Source: Streptomyces mobaraensis NBRC 13819 = DSM 40847
GTDB lineage: Bacteria; Actinomycetota; Actinomycetes; Streptomycetales; Streptomycetaceae
Reading direction: 5' to 3'
DNA length: 64,000 nucleotides
Assembly: GCF_017916255.1 (NCBI RefSeq)
Contig: NZ_CP072827.1
Coordinates: 5,419,501 to 5,483,500 of the forward strand
Part shown: positions 18,746 through 27,941 of the stretch, piece after piece
How positions within the stretch are numbered: position 1 is the stretch's first letter
Layout: every line of letters starts with the position of its first letter
Notes under the pieces: model-generated
Seen by the model: only the letters and a program-made list of their open reading frames with translations
Databases searched by the model: none
What the model was told of the DNA's origin: nothing
Position numbers and translations under genes: made by a program

Positions 18746-20286
18746 CGGGGGTGTGGGACGTGGACGGTGCGGCGGACGGTACCGCGGCCGTCGGCCGGGG
18801 AGACGTGACGGGAGGTTCCGCGAACGGCTTCCGAGGCGGTTCGGCGCATGGCGTCATGCCGGGCGTCCGGGACGGATCGGCCGGTGACCCCGGAGACGGC
18901 GCCCCGGGCGGCATGGCCACCGGAACCGCCCATGGCGGCCGGGGCGGTGGGTCGGCGGCCGGTGCGCGGGGCCGTCCCGGGATGGCTGCCTGGAACGGAT
19001 CGGCTGCCGGGAACGGGTCGGCGGCCGGGGCGGATCGGTCGGCGGCCACCGCCGGGAGGGAACGCGCGGGATCCGGTACCGGCGCGGGAGGGGCGGGATC
19101 CGGTACCGGCGCGGGAGGGCACGACGAGGAACGGCTGGCCCGGGCCGCGTTGACGCGGCTCACCGAGCCCGGGGACGAGGTCGTGGGGCGCTGGTTACGG
19201 GAGTTGGGCGCTCCCGCGCTGGTGCGCGGGCTCGTCGGGGACGGGCCGGCGCCGAAGGGGGCCCGGAGCGAGCGGCTGGCCGGGTGCCGGGCCCGAGCCG
19301 CGACCCTGGACCCCGCGGGCGATCTCGCCGCGGTGGCCCGGCTCGGCGGGCGGTTCGTCTGCCCCGGCGAGCCCGAGTGGCCGACGCAGCTCGACGACCT
19401 CGGGGACGCCCGGCCGCTCGGCCTCTGGGTGCGGGGCCCCGCCGACCTCCGGCTGTGGGCCCTGCGGTCCGTGGCCGTGGTGGGCGCCCGGGCGTGCAGC
19501 GACTACGGCTCGCACGTGGCGGCCCTCCTCGGCGCCGGGCTCGCCGAGCGCGGCTGGGTGGTCGTCTCCGGCGCGGCCTACGGGGTCGACGGCGCGGCCC
19601 ACCGCGGGGCGCTGGCCGCCGGCGGGGCGACCGCGGCCGTCCTGGCCTGCGGAGTGGACGTGCCCTACCCGCGCGGCCACGCCCAACTGCTGGACCGGAT
19701 AGCGGAACAGGGCCTCGTCCTCGCCGAACTCCCGCCGGGCGGCCACCCCACCCGCAGCCGGTTCGTCCTCCGGAACCGGGTCATCGCCGCCCTCACCCGT
19801 GGAACGGTCGTCGTGGAGGCGGAGTACCGCAGCGGGTCGCTCGTCACGGCGCGCCGCGCCCGGGCGTTGGGCCGGCACACGATGGGCGTCCCCGGCCCGG
19901 TCACCTCCGGCCTCTCGGCCGGCGTGCACGAACTGCTGCGCGAGGGCGCCACACTGGTGACCGACGCCGACGAGGTCGCCGAACTGGTGGGCGCCATGGG
20001 CGAGCTGGCGCCCGAACGTCGGGGCCCCGCCGTTCCCCGCGACCTCCTCGCCCCCGAGGCGGCGGCCGTGCTGGACGCCGTCCCCGGCCCCGGCGGCGAC
20101 ACCGCTCGGATCGCCCTCAACGCCGGGCTGAGCAGGGACACCACCCTCGGCAGGCTCTACGAACTGCACGGCCTGGGCTTCGTCGCGCGCCGGGGCGACC
20201 GGTGGCGCCCGGTCGCCCGGGCGTCAACATCCGTCCCCTCCAAGCCCCTCGGACGGCGCCCCCCGATGCGGCGAGGCGGTTCTTGA
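18742..20286 (+). CDS. dprA: DNA-processing protein DprA
   Basis: 514 residues. The Rossmann-like DprA core covers ~residues 235-445: VAVVGARACSDYG, VVSGAAYGVDGAAHRGAL, VLACGVDVPYPRGH, FVLRNRVIAALT. A C-terminal winged-helix-like segment follows. DprA loads RecA on incoming single-stranded DNA in competent bacteria. The first ~130 residues are Gly/Ala/Ser low complexity, containing two near-identical 27-bp units (19069-19121), so the protein is longer than the usual ~380. It has a TTA codon at 19195-19197 (Leu152), implying bldA dependence. GTG start overlaps comM. Confidence 0.9.
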   Translation: MTGVWDVDGAADGTAAVGRGDVTGGSANGFRGGSAHGVMPGVRDGSAGDPGDGAPGGMATGTAHGGRGGGSAAGARGRPGMAAWNGSAAGNGSAAGADRSAATAGRERAGSGTGAGGAGSGTGAGGHDEERLARAALTRLTEPGDEVVGRWLRELGAPALVRGLVGDGPAPKGARSERLAGCRARAATLDPAGDLAAVARLGGRFVCPGEPEWPTQLDDLGDARPLGLWVRGPADLRLWALRSVAVVGARACSDYGSHVAALLGAGLAERGWVVVSGAAYGVDGAAHRGALAAGGATAAVLACGVDVPYPRGHAQLLDRIAEQGLVLAELPPGGHPTRSRFVLRNRVIAALTRGTVVVEAEYRSGSLVTARRARALGRHTMGVPGPVTSGLSAGVHELLREGATLVTDADEVAELVGAMGELAPERRGPAVPRDLLAPEAAAVLDAVPGPGGDTARIALNAGLSRDTTLGRLYELHGLGFVARRGDRWRPVARASTSVPSKPLGRRPPMRRGGS

Positions 20287-20317
20287 CCTGGGGCGATCGG
20301 GTGAAAGGGTTAAGGAC

Positions 20318-20542
20318 ATGACCGCCAAGACAGCGGTGACCCCGGCGGCCCCGGCGCCGGGCCGCGCCCCCGCCGGGCCCCGCACGGTCCCGGTGCACGG
20401 CCGCCGGCCGAGAGCACGGCCGGTGGATCACGGCCGTGCGGACCGCCGTGCGGGCCCAAGGAGTCCGGTCGCTCCCCGCAGCGCTCCGGTCACGCTACGC
20501 TCACGGGATTCCGGCCATGCGGATGGATCCTGTCGCACCTGA
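20318..20542 (+). CDS. Possible small Pro/Arg-rich ORF upstream of whiG (doubtful)
   Basis: 74 codons from ATG with GAAAGG 9 nt upstream (20303-20308). The product is Ala/Pro/Arg-rich with no recognisable domain. In many streptomycetes a tyrosine recombinase lies between dprA and whiG; I could not find its motifs here, so this may be a remnant leader or simply open by chance. A TACGCT -10-like sequence for whiG lies inside it at 20496-20501. Confidence 0.25.
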   Translation: MTAKTAVTPAAPAPGRAPAGPRTVPVHGRRPRARPVDHGRADRRAGPRSPVAPRSAPVTLRSRDSGHADGSCRT

Positions 20543-20575
20543 TCCACGTCACAGCAGAACGGCTCAAGACGACGA

Positions 20576-21412
20576 ATGCCCCAGCAACCCTCCGGATCGG
20601 ACCGCGCGGCGGCGCCGCCCGCGGCGCGCGGCGCCACCCGCCCGCCCGCACCCTCGACCCTCGACGAGCTGTGGCGCTCGTACAAGGCCACGGGTGACGA
20701 AAGGCTGCGGGAGCAGCTCATCCTCCACTACTCGCCGCTGGTGAAGTACGTGGCGGGACGGGTCAGCGTCGGACTGCCGTCCAATGTGGAGCAGGCGGAC
20801 TTCGTCTCGTCCGGGATCTTCGGACTGATCGACGCGATCGAGAAGTTCGACCCCGCCCGCTCCATCAAGTTCGAGACCTACGCGATCACCCGCATCCGGG
20901 GCGCGATGATCGACGAACTGCGGGCGCTGGACTGGATCCCCCGGTCGGTCCGGCAGAAGGCGCGGGCCGTGGAGCGCGCCTACGCCACCCTGGAGGCCAC
21001 CCTCCACCGGACGCCCTCCGAGGCGGAGGTGGCCGCCGAGATGGGCATCCCGGTCGAGGAACTGCACACCGTCTTCAGTCAGTTGTCCCTGGCGAACGTC
21101 GTCGCCTTGGAGGAGTTGCTGCACGTCGGGGGCGAGGGTGGCGACCGGCTCAGCCTGATGGACACCCTGGAGGACACGGCGGCCGACGACCCCGTCGAGG
21201 TCGCCGAGGACCACGAGCTGCGCCGGCTGCTCGCCCGGGCCGTCAACACCCTCCCGGAACGGGAGAAGACGGTGGTCACCCTCTACTACTACGAGGGGCT
21301 CACCCTCGCCGAGATCGGCCAGGTGCTCGGCGTCACCGAGAGCCGGGTCAGTCAGATCCACACCAAGTCGGTGCTGCAGCTGCGGGCCAAGCTCGCGGAC
21401 GTGGGCCGCTGA
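20576..21412 (+). CDS. whiG: RNA polymerase sigma factor WhiG (FliA family)
   Basis: 278-residue sigma-70 group 3 factor that commits aerial hyphae to sporulation in Streptomyces. Starts [19 protein letters not shown], like the known WhiG. Region 2 ([49 protein letters not shown]), region 3 ([18 protein letters not shown]) and region 4 ([29 protein letters not shown]) are intact. No clear Shine-Dalgarno precedes the ATG. Confidence 0.97.
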   Translation: MPQQPSGSDRAAAPPAARGATRPPAPSTLDELWRSYKATGDERLREQLILHYSPLVKYVAGRVSVGLPSNVEQADFVSSGIFGLIDAIEKFDPARSIKFETYAITRIRGAMIDELRALDWIPRSVRQKARAVERAYATLEATLHRTPSEAEVAAEMGIPVEELHTVFSQLSLANVVALEELLHVGGEGGDRLSLMDTLEDTAADDPVEVAEDHELRRLLARAVNTLPEREKTVVTLYYYEGLTLAEIGQVLGVTESRVSQIHTKSVLQLRAKLADVGR

Positions 21413-21486
21413 CGGGCGGGCCGGTCCCCACGTCCAATCGCCGCTCCCACCTCGTCTCTTTCCTCCCCGGTCCGTAAAGTGGAGCC

Positions 21487-22065
21487 GTGCCCAGGATTCG
21501 AGCGGCCTCAGTGGCCGAGCACCGGACGATGCAGCGCGACGCCCTGCTGGACGCCGCCCGCTCCCTGCTGTCCGAGGGCGGTACGGAAGCGCTCACCTTC
21601 CCCGCCCTCGCCGAGCGCACCGGGCTCGCTCGGTCCTCCGTCTACGAGTACTTCCGCTCCCGCGCGGCCGTCGTCGAGGAGCTGTGCGCCGTCGACTTCC
21701 CCGTCTGGGCGGCCGAGGTCGAGTCCGCCATGGCGGAGGCGGAGACGCCCGAGGCGAAGATCGAGGCGTATGTCCGGCGGCAGCTGGCCCTGGTCGGGGA
21801 CCGGCGGCACCGTGCCGTCGTCGCGATCTCGGCCGGCGAGCTGGACGCCGCCGCCCGGGAGAAGATCCGGGCCGCGCATGGTGGGTTGATCGCCATGGTG
21901 GGCGACGCGCTGGTGGCTCTGGGGCATGAGGAGCCGCGGCTCGTCGCGATGATGCTGCAGGGCGTCGTGGACTCGGCTGTCCGGCGGATCGAGCTCGGGG
22001 TGGAGGAGCCGGAGCGGGTCACCGCTGTCGCGGTGGGGATGGCGCTGCGCGGGGTTCGGGGCTGA
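21487..22065 (+). CDS. TetR-family transcriptional regulator
   Basis: 192 residues. The N-terminal HTH is [19 protein letters not shown] followed by [19 protein letters not shown]; the C-terminal domain has no recognisable ligand signature. A TAAAGT -10 (21475-21480) ends exactly 6 nt before the GTG, so the mRNA is probably leaderless. Most of the gene lies antisense to the extended M23 peptidase reading frame. Confidence 0.9.
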   Translation: MPRIRAASVAEHRTMQRDALLDAARSLLSEGGTEALTFPALAERTGLARSSVYEYFRSRAAVVEELCAVDFPVWAAEVESAMAEAETPEAKIEAYVRRQLALVGDRRHRAVVAISAGELDAAAREKIRAAHGGLIAMVGDALVALGHEEPRLVAMMLQGVVDSAVRRIELGVEEPERVTAVAVGMALRGVRG

Positions 22066-22803
22066 GGCCCCGGGTGGGGTGCCCCCGGACCCGCCCTTTC
22101 GCCGTTCCTTGCGGGGGCGAGCGCCCGCCCCCCGAAGCGCGCTGCGCGCTCCCCCAGAGGGGGTGCCCCCAGTCCTCAAACGCCGGACGGGCCGTATCAG
22201 CCTGTCCGGCGTTTGAGGACGAGCGGCGAAGCCGCGAAAGGCCCAGGACACGGCGAAGGGGCGGGACAGGGGCAACAACCGCGACGGCCCCCGCCGCACC
22301 ATCCACCCCGGCAGCAACCCCAGCGGATCCAGATACTCCCGCCCCCGCAACAACCCCCAGTGCAGGCAGCCCGCAGCGCAATGCCAGGGCCCGGGTCCCA
22401 GCTCACCCAGCACGGCACCCGCCTCCACCCGGTCCCCCCGCCGCACTCCGGCCACCACCGGCTCGTACGTCGTCCGCAACGGCGGGTCACCGGTCCCCGG
22501 AAGCTCCACGGCCACCACACCCCGCCCGGCCACCGTCCCGACGAAGGAGACGACGCCGTCGGCGGCCGCCCGGACCGCGTCGCCGGGCGCGGCGGCCAGG
22601 TCGACGCCCCGGTGGCCACGGGCCCAGGGCGCGGCGGGGGGATCCCAGCCGCGCAGGACCGCCGGCCGGGTGCCCACCGGCCAGGCCCGGGCGGACGACG
22701 TGGCCGGGGCCCCGTCACCGGCCGCCGCCGGCAGCGCACAGACGAGCATGACCGCGGCCACCGCCGCCGCCGGAAGAAGCTGAAGGATCCGTCGCGTAGA
22801 CAT
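21508..22803 (-). CDS. Secreted M23/LytM-type peptidase, 3' end altered by repeat element
   Basis: Signal peptide [20 protein letters not shown] ending ALPAAAG, then a LytM/M23 domain with the zinc ligand motif [12 protein letters not shown] and the second motif [16 protein letters not shown]. These enzymes cut peptidoglycan cross-bridges or are non-catalytic LytM factors; the leading HxxxD and trailing HxG pattern is present. The conserved part ends near 22280 (GPSRLLPL). Beyond that no stop codon occurs: the frame reads through repeat copy B and then antisense through tetR to 21508, adding ~255 unrelated residues (431 in all). Either the protein really is fused, or the true end is degraded. 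Confidence 0.7.
   Translation of the reverse strand: MSTRRILQLLPAAAVAAVMLVCALPAAAGDGAPATSSARAWPVGTRPAVLRGWDPPAAPWARGHRGVDLAAAPGDAVRAAADGVVSFVGTVAGRGVVAVELPGTGDPPLRTTYEPVVAGVRRGDRVEAGAVLGELGPGPWHCAAGCLHWGLLRGREYLDPLGLLPGWMVRRGPSRLLPLSRPFAVSWAFRGFAARPQTPDRLIRPVRRLRTGGTPSGGARSALRGAGARPRKERRKGGSGGTPPGASAPNPAQRHPHRDSGDPLRLLHPELDPPDSRVHDALQHHRDEPRLLMPQSHQRVAHHGDQPTMRGPDLLPGGGVQLAGRDRDDGTVPPVPDQGQLPPDIRLDLRLGRLRLRHGGLDLGRPDGEVDGAQLLDDGRAGAEVLVDGGPSEPGALGEGGEGERFRTALGQQGAGGVQQGVALHRPVLGH
22081..22272. repeat. Composite palindromic intergenic element, copy B
   Basis: Core 22172-22220: 21-bp inverted repeat starting GTCCTCAAACGCCGG with one G-T mismatch and a 7-nt loop. Left part has outer arm CCCGCCCTTTCGCCG, a CGGGGGC/GCCCGCC-type hairpin and GCGCGCTGCGCGC. 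Right part has GCGGCGAAGCCGC and outer arm CGGCGAAGGGGCGGG. Internal order matches copy A. It lies between convergent tetR and M23 genes, and the M23 reading frame passes through it without a stop. Confidence 0.85.
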
Positions 22804-23119
22804 GCGCCCACCGTGGCGGAACCCCGTGAATCCAGCGGATCTTGACCCGTACCTGTGGACTACTCGCCGGTTGTGGACAACGCCGTCACCCGCCCCTTCC
22901 CCGGTCCCGTACACTTCTCTTGGCGATCCGGGTCACCGGGTCGACTTCGCACGCCCCGCCACCGTCGCGTCAGACCCCTCCCGGGCAGCGCGGTGGACGT
23001 GTCCCTCGGTCCGTGAACGGCTCCCCGACAGGGGAGCGGCACACGGCGGACGCCGCGGGGCGTCAGGAGCGGCGGCCGGCCGGCCGCCGTGGAAACCGAG
23101 TATCACAAGGAGCACGGCC
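22804..23119. promoter_or_regulatory. Divergent region upstream of rpsB, probable long leader
   Basis: 316 nt without a gene. A hairpin GCTCCCC-gaca-GGGGAGC lies at 23020-23037 in the likely rpsB leader. r-protein S2 often autoregulates through its leader; whether that is true here cannot be judged from sequence alone. Confidence 0.4.
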
Positions 23120-23980
23120 ATGGCCGTCGTCACGATGCGGGAGCTGCTGGAGAGCGGCGTCCACTTCGGTCACCAGACCCGTCGTTGGAACCCGAAGATG
23201 AAGCGTTTCATCTTCACGGAGCGCAACGGCATCTACATCATCGACCTGCTCCAGTCGCTGTCGTACATCGACCGCGCCTACGAGTTCGTCAAGGAGACCG
23301 TCGCGCACGGCGGCTCCATCATGTTCGTCGGTACGAAGAAGCAGGCCCAGGAGGCGATCGCCGAGCAGGCGACCCGCGTCGGCATGCCATACGTCAACCA
23401 GCGCTGGCTGGGCGGCATGCTCACCAACTTCTCGACCGTCTACAAGCGCCTGCAGCGCCTGAAGGAGCTCGAGCTCATCGACTTCGAGGACGTGGCCGCC
23501 TCCGGCCTCACCAAGAAGGAGCTCCTGGTCCTCTCCCGCGAGAAGGCCAAGCTGGAGAAGACCCTCGGCGGTATCCGCGAGATGCAGAAGGTGCCCAGCG
23601 CCGTCTGGATCGTGGACACCAAGAAGGAGCACATCGCCGTCGGTGAGGCGCGCAAGCTCCGCATCCCGGTCGTCGCCATCCTCGACACCAACTGCGACCC
23701 CGACGAGGTCGACTACAAGATCCCGGGCAACGACGACGCGATCCGCTCCGTCACCCTGCTCACCCGCGTGATCGCCGACGCCGTCGCCGAGGGCCTCATC
23801 GCCCGTTCCGGTGCCGCGACCGGCGACCAGAAGCCGGGCGAGAAGGCCGGCGAGCCGCTGGCCGAGTGGGAGCGCGACCTGCTCGAGGGCGAGAAGAAGG
23901 CCGAGGAGGCCCCGGCCGCCGCCGAGGCTCCGGCCGCCGAGGCCGAGGCCAAGCCGGCCGCGGACGCCGAGCAGGCCTGA
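23120..23980 (+). CDS. rpsB: 30S ribosomal protein S2
   Basis: 286 residues from ATG ([19 protein letters not shown]) with AAGGAG at 23107. S2 signatures [20 protein letters not shown] and [15 protein letters not shown] are intact. The ~45-residue Glu/Ala-rich tail ([20 protein letters not shown]) is typical of actinobacterial S2. Followed by tsf, separated by a strong hairpin. Confidence 0.97.
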   Translation: MAVVTMRELLESGVHFGHQTRRWNPKMKRFIFTERNGIYIIDLLQSLSYIDRAYEFVKETVAHGGSIMFVGTKKQAQEAIAEQATRVGMPYVNQRWLGGMLTNFSTVYKRLQRLKELELIDFEDVAASGLTKKELLVLSREKAKLEKTLGGIREMQKVPSAVWIVDTKKEHIAVGEARKLRIPVVAILDTNCDPDEVDYKIPGNDDAIRSVTLLTRVIADAVAEGLIARSGAATGDQKPGEKAGEPLAEWERDLLEGEKKAEEAPAAAEAPAAEAEAKPAADAEQA

Positions 23981-23992
23981 CCCTGCCGTACC

Positions 23993-24032
23993 GGACGGCG
24001 GGGGATCACGGACCGACGTGACCCCGCCGTCC
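23993..24032 (+). terminator. Hairpin between rpsB and tsf
   Basis: GGACGGCGGGGATCACG pairs with CGTGACCCCGCCGTCC (one bulge), with a 6-nt loop. It lies 13 nt after rpsB and probably attenuates readthrough into tsf. Confidence 0.65.
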
Positions 24033-24160
24033 CTGGTGGATCCACGGCCGGGTTCCGTCCGGTGGACGGGGACCGGCCGTCGTGGTGACCTCAAGACGGA
24101 CCTGCCCTGCCGGGTGCCGAGCGGCACGGCGGGGCACAGTGCACAAGAAGGATTTCAACG

Positions 24161-24997
24161 ATGGCGAACTTCACCGCCGCTGACGTCAAGAAGCTCCGTG
24201 AGCTCACCGGCGCCGGCATGATGGACTGCAAGAAGGCGCTCGACGAGGCCGAGGGCAACCTCGAGAAGGCCGTCGAGATCGTCCGCGTCAAGGGCCTGAA
24301 GGGCGTCGCCAAGCGCGAGTCCCGCACGACCGAGAACGGCGCCGTCGTCTCCTCCATCGCCGACGACAACACCTCCGGTGTCATCGTCGAGCTGAAGTGC
24401 GAGACCGACTTCGTCGCCAAGGGCGAGAAGTTCATCGCCGTGGCCGAGGCGCTCGCCGCCCACGTCGCCAAGACCGCCCCCGCCGACATCGAGGCGCTGC
24501 TCGCGTCCGAGATCGAGGCCGGCAAGACCGTCCAGGCGTTCATCGACGAGGCCAACGCCACCCTGGGCGAGAAGATCGTCGTGGACCGCTTCGCCGCGTT
24601 CGCCGGCGGCTACGTCTCCGCGTACATGCACCGCACCGCCGCGGACCTGCCCCCGCAGGTCGGCGTCCTGGTCGAGCTGGACAAGGAGAACGCCGAGGTC
24701 GCGAAGGACGTCGCGCAGCACATCGCCGCGTTCGCGCCGAAGTTCCTCTCCCGTGACGCCATCCCGGCCGAGGTCGTGGAGAACGAGCGCCGCGTCGCCG
24801 AGGCCACCGCGCGCGAGGAGGGCAAGCCCGAGGCCGCCCTGCCGAAGATCGTCGAGGGTCGCGTCACCGGCTTCTTCAAGGAGCAGGTCCTGCTGGACCA
24901 GCCCTTCGCCAAGGACAACAAGAAGACCGTCCAGAAGATCCTGGACGAGGCCGGTGTCACGCTGAAGCGCTTCGCCCGCATCCGCGTCGGCGCCTGA
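24161..24997 (+). CDS. tsf: Elongation factor Ts
   Basis: 278-residue nucleotide exchange factor for EF-Tu. The N-terminal UBA-like domain reads TAADVKKLRELTGAGMMDCKKAL; the core contains ELKCETDFVAKGEKF and, at the C-terminus, EQVLLDQPFAKD. ATG preceded by AGAAGGA. Confidence 0.97.
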   Translation: MANFTAADVKKLRELTGAGMMDCKKALDEAEGNLEKAVEIVRVKGLKGVAKRESRTTENGAVVSSIADDNTSGVIVELKCETDFVAKGEKFIAVAEALAAHVAKTAPADIEALLASEIEAGKTVQAFIDEANATLGEKIVVDRFAAFAGGYVSAYMHRTAADLPPQVGVLVELDKENAEVAKDVAQHIAAFAPKFLSRDAIPAEVVENERRVAEATAREEGKPEAALPKIVEGRVTGFFKEQVLLDQPFAKDNKKTVQKILDEAGVTLKRFARIRVGA

Positions 24998-25084
24998 GCC
25001 CCGGCAGGGCAGCGATTGACCCGCGACCCGCTAGGGTCGTACGCAGCCGACCGGTCACCGGCCGGCCGCTGATGTGACGAGGAG

Positions 25085-25136
25085 GCCATTGCCGCAGAGG
25101 GAACCGAAAGGACCCACCGGCAATGGCCTTCTTCGT
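25085..25136 (+). terminator. Terminator between tsf and pyrH
   Basis: 11-bp stem GGCCATTGCCG/CGGCAATGGCC with a 23-nt loop, followed by TTCTTCGT. It ends 21 nt before the pyrH start codon, so it may act as an attenuator for pyrH. Confidence 0.6.
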
Positions 25137-25157
25137 ATGTGCACGAGGAGAACTCCA

Positions 25158-25937
25158 ATGAATCAGGGTGCGGACGCCCACCGGGCCGCCGACGGCAAGA
25201 GCGACGACCACGGGAAACCCCGCCGGTTCCTGCTGAAACTGTCCGGCGAGGCCTTCGCCGGCGGCGGAGGGCTCGGTGTCGACCCCGATATCGTGCACGC
25301 CATCGCCCGGGAGATCGCGGCCGTGGTCCGCGAGGGCTACGAGATCGCCGTCGTCATCGGCGGCGGCAACTTCTTCCGCGGCGCCGAGCTCCAGCAGCGC
25401 GGCATGGACCGGGCGCGCTCCGACTACATGGGCATGCTCGGCACGGTGATGAACAGCCTCGCCCTCCAGGATTTCCTGGTGAAGGAGGGGGTGGAGACCC
25501 GGGTCCAGACCGGCATCACCATGGGCCAGGTCGCCGAGCCGTTCATCCCGCTGCGCGCCGTGCGCCACCTGGAGAAGGGCCGCGTCGTGATCTTCGGCGC
25601 GGGCATGGGCATGCCCTACTTCTCCACCGACACCACCGCCGCCCAGCGCGCCCTGGAGATCCACGCCGAGGCGATCCTCATGGGCAAGAACGGCGTCGAC
25701 GGGATCTACGACTCGGACCCGAAGAAGAACCCCGCCGCGGTGAAGTTCGACGCCCTGGAGTACGGCGAGGTGCTGGCGCGCGGCCTGAAGGTCGCCGACG
25801 CCACCGCCATCAGCCTGTGCATGGACAACAAGCTGCCGATCCTGGTGTTCGAGCTGCTCGCCGAGGGCAACATCGCCCGCGCCGTCAAGGGTGAGAAGAT
25901 CGGCACGCTCGTGAGCGACCAGGGCACGCGGGACTGA
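25158..25937 (+). CDS. pyrH: UMP kinase PyrH
   Basis: 259 residues. Phosphorylates UMP in pyrimidine synthesis; amino-acid kinase fold with [43 protein letters not shown] and [14 protein letters not shown]. The ATG at 25158 has GAGGAG upstream. The first ~22 residues ([14 protein letters not shown]) are a species-specific extension. Confidence 0.96.
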   Translation: MNQGADAHRAADGKSDDHGKPRRFLLKLSGEAFAGGGGLGVDPDIVHAIAREIAAVVREGYEIAVVIGGGNFFRGAELQQRGMDRARSDYMGMLGTVMNSLALQDFLVKEGVETRVQTGITMGQVAEPFIPLRAVRHLEKGRVVIFGAGMGMPYFSTDTTAAQRALEIHAEAILMGKNGVDGIYDSDPKKNPAAVKFDALEYGEVLARGLKVADATAISLCMDNKLPILVFELLAEGNIARAVKGEKIGTLVSDQGTRD

Positions 25938-25949
25938 CACGCCCGTACG

Positions 25950-25984
25950 GCCGTCCGCCGCGCCCCCGGGCGCCGGCGGACGGC
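25950..25984 (+). terminator. Hairpin after pyrH
   Basis: Perfect 11-bp stem GCCGTCCGCCG/CGGCGGACGGC with a 13-nt loop, 13 nt beyond the pyrH stop, within the 169-nt pyrH-frr gap. Confidence 0.55.
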
Positions 25985-26106
25985 AACCCGGGGCCGCGGG
26001 AAGACCACGGCCCGGGGATGGACAACCGCCTGCCGGTCGGACACCGTGCAGGAGAAGACGCGCGCAGGGGCGAGGCTCTGCTTACTGATAACACCAGGAG
26101 CAAGTG

Positions 26107-26664
26107 GTGATCGAAGAGATCCTCCTCGAAGCCGAGGAGAAGATGGAGAAGGCCGTTGTGGTCGCCAAGGAGGACTTCGCGGCGATCCGCACCGGGCGTG
26201 CGCACCCGGCGATGTTCAACAAGATCGTGGCGGACTACTACGGTGCGCTGACGCCCATCAACCAGCTGGCGTCGTTCTCGGTCCCCGAGCCGCGCATGGC
26301 CGTGGTGACCCCGTTCGACAAGAGCGCGCTGCGCAACATCGAGCAGGCCATCCGCGACTCCGACCTGGGCGTCAACCCCAGCAACGACGGCAACATCATC
26401 CGAGTGAACTTCCCCGAGCTCACCGAGGAGCGCCGCCGGGAGTTCATCAAGGTCGCCAAGGGCAAGGGCGAGGACGCCAAGGTCTCGATCCGCTCCATCC
26501 GCCGCAAGGCCAAGGACGCCCTGGACAAGCTCGTCAAGGACAAGGAGTCCGGCGAGGACGAGGTGCGCCGCGCCGAGAAGGAGCTCGACGACACCACCGC
26601 GAAGTACGTGGCGCAGGTGGACGAGCTGCTCAAGCACAAGGAATCCGAGCTGCTCGAGGTCTGA
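26107..26664 (+). CDS. frr: Ribosome recycling factor
   Basis: 185 residues ([19 protein letters not shown]), the standard RRF length, with [13 protein letters not shown] and the C-terminal helix. It splits post-termination ribosomes with EF-G. The start is one of two adjacent GTGs (26104 or 26107); 26107 has better spacing from GGAG at 26096. TGATG overlap with cdsA. Confidence 0.96.
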   Translation: MIEEILLEAEEKMEKAVVVAKEDFAAIRTGRAHPAMFNKIVADYYGALTPINQLASFSVPEPRMAVVTPFDKSALRNIEQAIRDSDLGVNPSNDGNIIRVNFPELTEERRREFIKVAKGKGEDAKVSIRSIRRKAKDALDKLVKDKESGEDEVRRAEKELDDTTAKYVAQVDELLKHKESELLEV

Positions 26665-27773
26665 TGAACGACGCATCCTGGGGAACCCCGTCGCGCGCCG
26701 GGCAGTGGGGATCCGCCGACCGGCACACCCCGTTCCCGGCGGGTCCAGTGCGCGAAGCGGCCGGGGCGGCGCAGACTCGGCCCATGCCGATCGTGCCCGA
26801 CGCAGGCGGAGACCAGGAGGACCGTGACCAGGGGGCCGCTCACCTCGGTGGCCCCCTGTTCCGTGACGAACGCGACCACAGCGACGACCGCGACCGAGGG
26901 GAGCCCGACATCCGGCCGCACGAACCCGCCGCCCCCCAGGCGCCCAAAGCGGGGAAGAAGAGCGCGGGCCGCGACCTGAGGGCCGCGATAGGGGTGGGCC
27001 TGGGGCTCGGCGCGGTCATCGTCGCCTCGCTCTTCGTCTACAAGCCCGTCTTCCTCGGCGTGATCGTGATCGCCGTGGTCGTCGGGCTCTGGGAGCTGAC
27101 CTCGCGGCTCGCGGAGCGCAAGGGCATCAAGGCGCCGCTGGTGCCGCTCGCCATCGGCGGGGCCGCGATGACCGTCGCGGGGTACGTGGACGGCGCCGAG
27201 GGCGCGTGGGTGGCCATGGCCCTCACCGCGCTCGCCGTGCTGGTCTGGCGGATGACCGAGCCGCCGGACGACTACCTCAAGGACGTCACGGCGGGCATCT
27301 TCGCCGCGTTCTACGTGCCGTTCCTGGCCACCTTCGTGGCTCTGATGCTGGCCGCCGACGACGGTGCCTGGCGGGTGCTGACCTTTCTGATCCTCACGGT
27401 GGTCAGCGACACCGGCGCCTACGCGGTCGGCTGGCGCTTCGGCAAGCGCAAGCTGGCGCCGCGCATCAGCCCCGGCAAGACCCGCGAGGGCCTGATCGGC
27501 GCCGTGCTGTTCGCCATGGCGGCGGGCGCGCTGTGCATGCGCTTCCTGATCGACGACGGGGTGTGGTGGCAGGGCCTGCTGCTCGGCCTGGCCGTCGCGG
27601 TGAGCGCGACCCTGGGCGACCTCGGCGAGTCGATGATCAAGCGCGACCTGGGCATCAAGGACATGGGCCGACTGCTGCCGGGCCACGGCGGGATCATGGA
27701 CCGCCTGGATTCGCTGCTGCCGACCGCGCCGGTGGTGTGGCTGCTGCTGGTGGCTTTCGTCGGCGCGGGCTGA
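26664..27773 (+). CDS. cdsA: Phosphatidate cytidylyltransferase CdsA
   Basis: 369 residues. Makes CDP-diacylglycerol. A ~110-residue hydrophilic, Asp/Pro-rich N-terminus precedes about eight membrane segments. The CDS signature is intact near the C-terminus: SMIKRDLGIKD then GHGGIMDRLDS. Start ATG overlaps frr stop. The N-terminal extension is long but typical for Streptomyces. Confidence 0.93.
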   Translation: MNDASWGTPSRAGQWGSADRHTPFPAGPVREAAGAAQTRPMPIVPDAGGDQEDRDQGAAHLGGPLFRDERDHSDDRDRGEPDIRPHEPAAPQAPKAGKKSAGRDLRAAIGVGLGLGAVIVASLFVYKPVFLGVIVIAVVVGLWELTSRLAERKGIKAPLVPLAIGGAAMTVAGYVDGAEGAWVAMALTALAVLVWRMTEPPDDYLKDVTAGIFAAFYVPFLATFVALMLAADDGAWRVLTFLILTVVSDTGAYAVGWRFGKRKLAPRISPGKTREGLIGAVLFAMAAGALCMRFLIDDGVWWQGLLLGLAVAVSATLGDLGESMIKRDLGIKDMGRLLPGHGGIMDRLDSLLPTAPVVWLLLVAFVGAG

Positions 27774-27941
27774 CGAGCACCAGGTACGCTGGAAGGGCCT
27801 GTGGCATTGCCGCCGCGGGCCCTTCGCTCGTCCCCGCCACTGTGGGGGTCGTCCAGTGAGGTCTCCGGGCTTCGGCATCGTATTGCTGTTGTCCCCGTCG
27901 CTGCGGGGTGCCCGACCTCGTCGTTTTGAGGAGTAGCCATC

